NCBI GenBank assembly: GCA_025060055.1
Contig: JANXCK010000032.1
Location: 1-7,550, forward strand
Length of the DNA: 7,550 nucleotides
Source of the DNA: Fimbriimonadales bacterium
GTDB taxonomy: Bacteria > Armatimonadota > Fimbriimonadia > Fimbriimonadales > GBS-DC
Direction: 5' to 3'
Position 1 is the first letter of the stretch. Every line of letters starts with the position of its first letter. Positions 7,246 through 7,550 of this stretch are shown here, in pieces. The position numbers and the translations under genes were made by a program. The notes beneath the pieces were generated by a model. The model ran no database searches. It was not told where the DNA came from and saw only the letters and a program-made list of their open reading frames with translations.

Positions 7246-7267
7246 TATCGTCGTGTATAGTATACCA
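7246..7267 (-). promoter_or_regulatory. Extended -10 promoter giving a nearly leaderless regulator transcript
   Basis: On the minus strand TGGTATACT (hexamer TATACT at 7264-7259) matches an extended -10 element. Only 13 bp separate it from GTG 7245, so transcription should begin within roughly 6-8 nt of the start codon. No purine-rich ribosome site lies between them. No good -35 is seen, as is usual for extended -10 promoters. GTATAGTATAC here is also a short palindrome and could be an operator. Confidence 0.55.
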
Positions 7268-7292
7268 GCGAGGATTCTCGGGCATGAGAGTT

Positions 7293-7387
7293 CAAGCCGT
7301 TCCTGTGCCAGCGAAGCCCACTTGCGCGGGCTACACAGCCGACGAAGGTCGGCTTCGTCTGCAAAGGAACGGCTTCAGCCGTCAACG
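7293..7387 (-). repeat. Composite palindromic interspersed repeat (REP/MITE-like)
   Basis: Perfect 11-bp terminal inverted repeats (7294-7304 and 7365-7375) enclose two small hairpins. One is AGCCC/GGGCT (7315-7319 with 7328-7332); the other is AGCCGAC/GTCGGCT with a GAAG loop (7337-7343 with 7348-7354). The second can refold as GACGAAG/CTTCGTC (7341-7347 with 7353-7359). A further palindrome, ACGGCT/AGCCGT, sits at 7369-7382. It encodes no protein I would trust. The pattern resembles short non-coding elements dispersed in several thermophile and cyanobacterial genomes, from memory only. Confidence 0.7.
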
Positions 7388-7410
7388 ACTTAGACAAAAA
7401 CGCAATTCTT

Positions 7411-7455
7411 CCCCCTCTCCCACAGCGCGGGAGAGGGGGCAAAGGGGGTGAGGGC
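7411..7455 (-). repeat. REP-like hairpin repeat, copy 2 (possible terminator of the PEP-CTERM gene)
   Basis: A perfect 11-bp stem CCCCCTCTCCC/GGGAGAGGGGG (7411-7421 with 7429-7439) has a 7-nt loop. On the minus strand the repeat begins GCCCTCACCCCC, four bases after the TAA of the PEP-CTERM gene. It shares orientation, core and leading GCCCTCA with the copy at 861-908. A TTTTT run follows on the minus strand about 12 nt past the stem, too far for a standard terminator. Confidence 0.8.
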
Positions 7456-7459
7456 AGAT

Positions 7460-7550
7460 TTACTTCTTGCGGCGGCGCAACCCAATCAGACCCGCCAGAC
7501 CTGCACCCAGCGCTATCATGCTGGCTGGCTCAGGCACAAAGCACGCGCCA
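7460..7550 (-). CDS. C-terminal end of a PEP-CTERM sorted surface or secreted protein
   Basis: Only the last 29 codons lie in the window, ending with TAA at 7462-7460; the gene enters from the right edge. They read GACFVPEPASMIALGAGLAG, then LIGLRRRKK. This is a textbook PEP-CTERM signal: the VPEPAS motif, a hydrophobic membrane segment of about 15 residues, and a basic Arg/Lys tail. In known systems an exosortase cleaves near the PEP motif and the protein goes to the cell surface or extracellular matrix. The rest of the protein, and so its function, cannot be seen. An exosortase gene is expected elsewhere in the genome. Confidence 0.9.
   Translation of the reverse strand, partial: GACFVPEPASMIALGAGLAGLIGLRRRKK

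Noticed and set aside
7245..7442. A 65-codon minus-strand open frame over the two repeats upstream of the regulator
   Set aside because: It is made almost wholly of palindromic repeat sequence, has no ribosome site, and its translation is of the kind such repeats give by chance.

Overview
The window reads as part of a bacterial chromosome with high GC content. Every gene I can support lies on the minus strand, so the gene order runs from the right edge to the left. The best guess at the organism is a thermophile-type Armatimonadota or a similar deep-branching, soil or hot-spring lineage. This rests on three things: a C-terminal PEP-CTERM sorting signal, a small secreted protein with dockerin-type repeats ending in 'FNFGSGC', and interspersed CCCTCTCCC/GGGAGAGGG hairpin repeats. 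I recall this combination from such genomes. It is an inference; nothing here proves the phylum.

Layout, in transcription order. (1) 7550-7460: the last 29 codons of a PEP-CTERM surface or secreted protein. (2) 7459-7246: an intergenic region with a REP-like hairpin just after the stop codon, a roughly 95-bp composite palindromic repeat, and an extended -10 promoter placed so close to the next gene that its transcript should be nearly leaderless. (3) 7245-4066: a 1059-residue SARP/AfsR-type regulator with an OmpR-like winged helix, a BTAD domain, a STAND/NB-ARC-type NTPase and a helical TPR-like C-terminus. (4) 3982-2342: a secreted tail-fibre-like protein. (5) 2329-953: a secreted trypsin-like (lysyl-endopeptidase-like, S1) serine protease with an intact catalytic triad but an apparent frameshift near its C-terminus. 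(6) A second copy of the REP-like hairpin at 908-861. (7) 815-390: a small secreted dockerin-repeat protein. (8) 358-1: the N-terminal part of HslU, the ATPase of the HslUV protease, cut by the window edge.

The tail-fibre-like gene and the protease are separated by only 12 bp and are very probably co-transcribed. The regulator ends 83 bp upstream of them on the same strand and may control or be co-transcribed with them. A reasonable but unproven picture is a large signal-integrating regulator driving export of a surface fibre and a protease. hslU is a housekeeping gene whose Shine-Dalgarno sequence falls just after the stop codon of the dockerin-repeat gene, so the two are probably on one transcript although their functions look unrelated. 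I see no CRISPR array, tRNA, rRNA or transposase, and no clear sign of a wholly new system. The most unusual items are the protease frameshift, the two kinds of interspersed repeat, and a 15-bp tandem duplication that doubles the regulator's stop codon.
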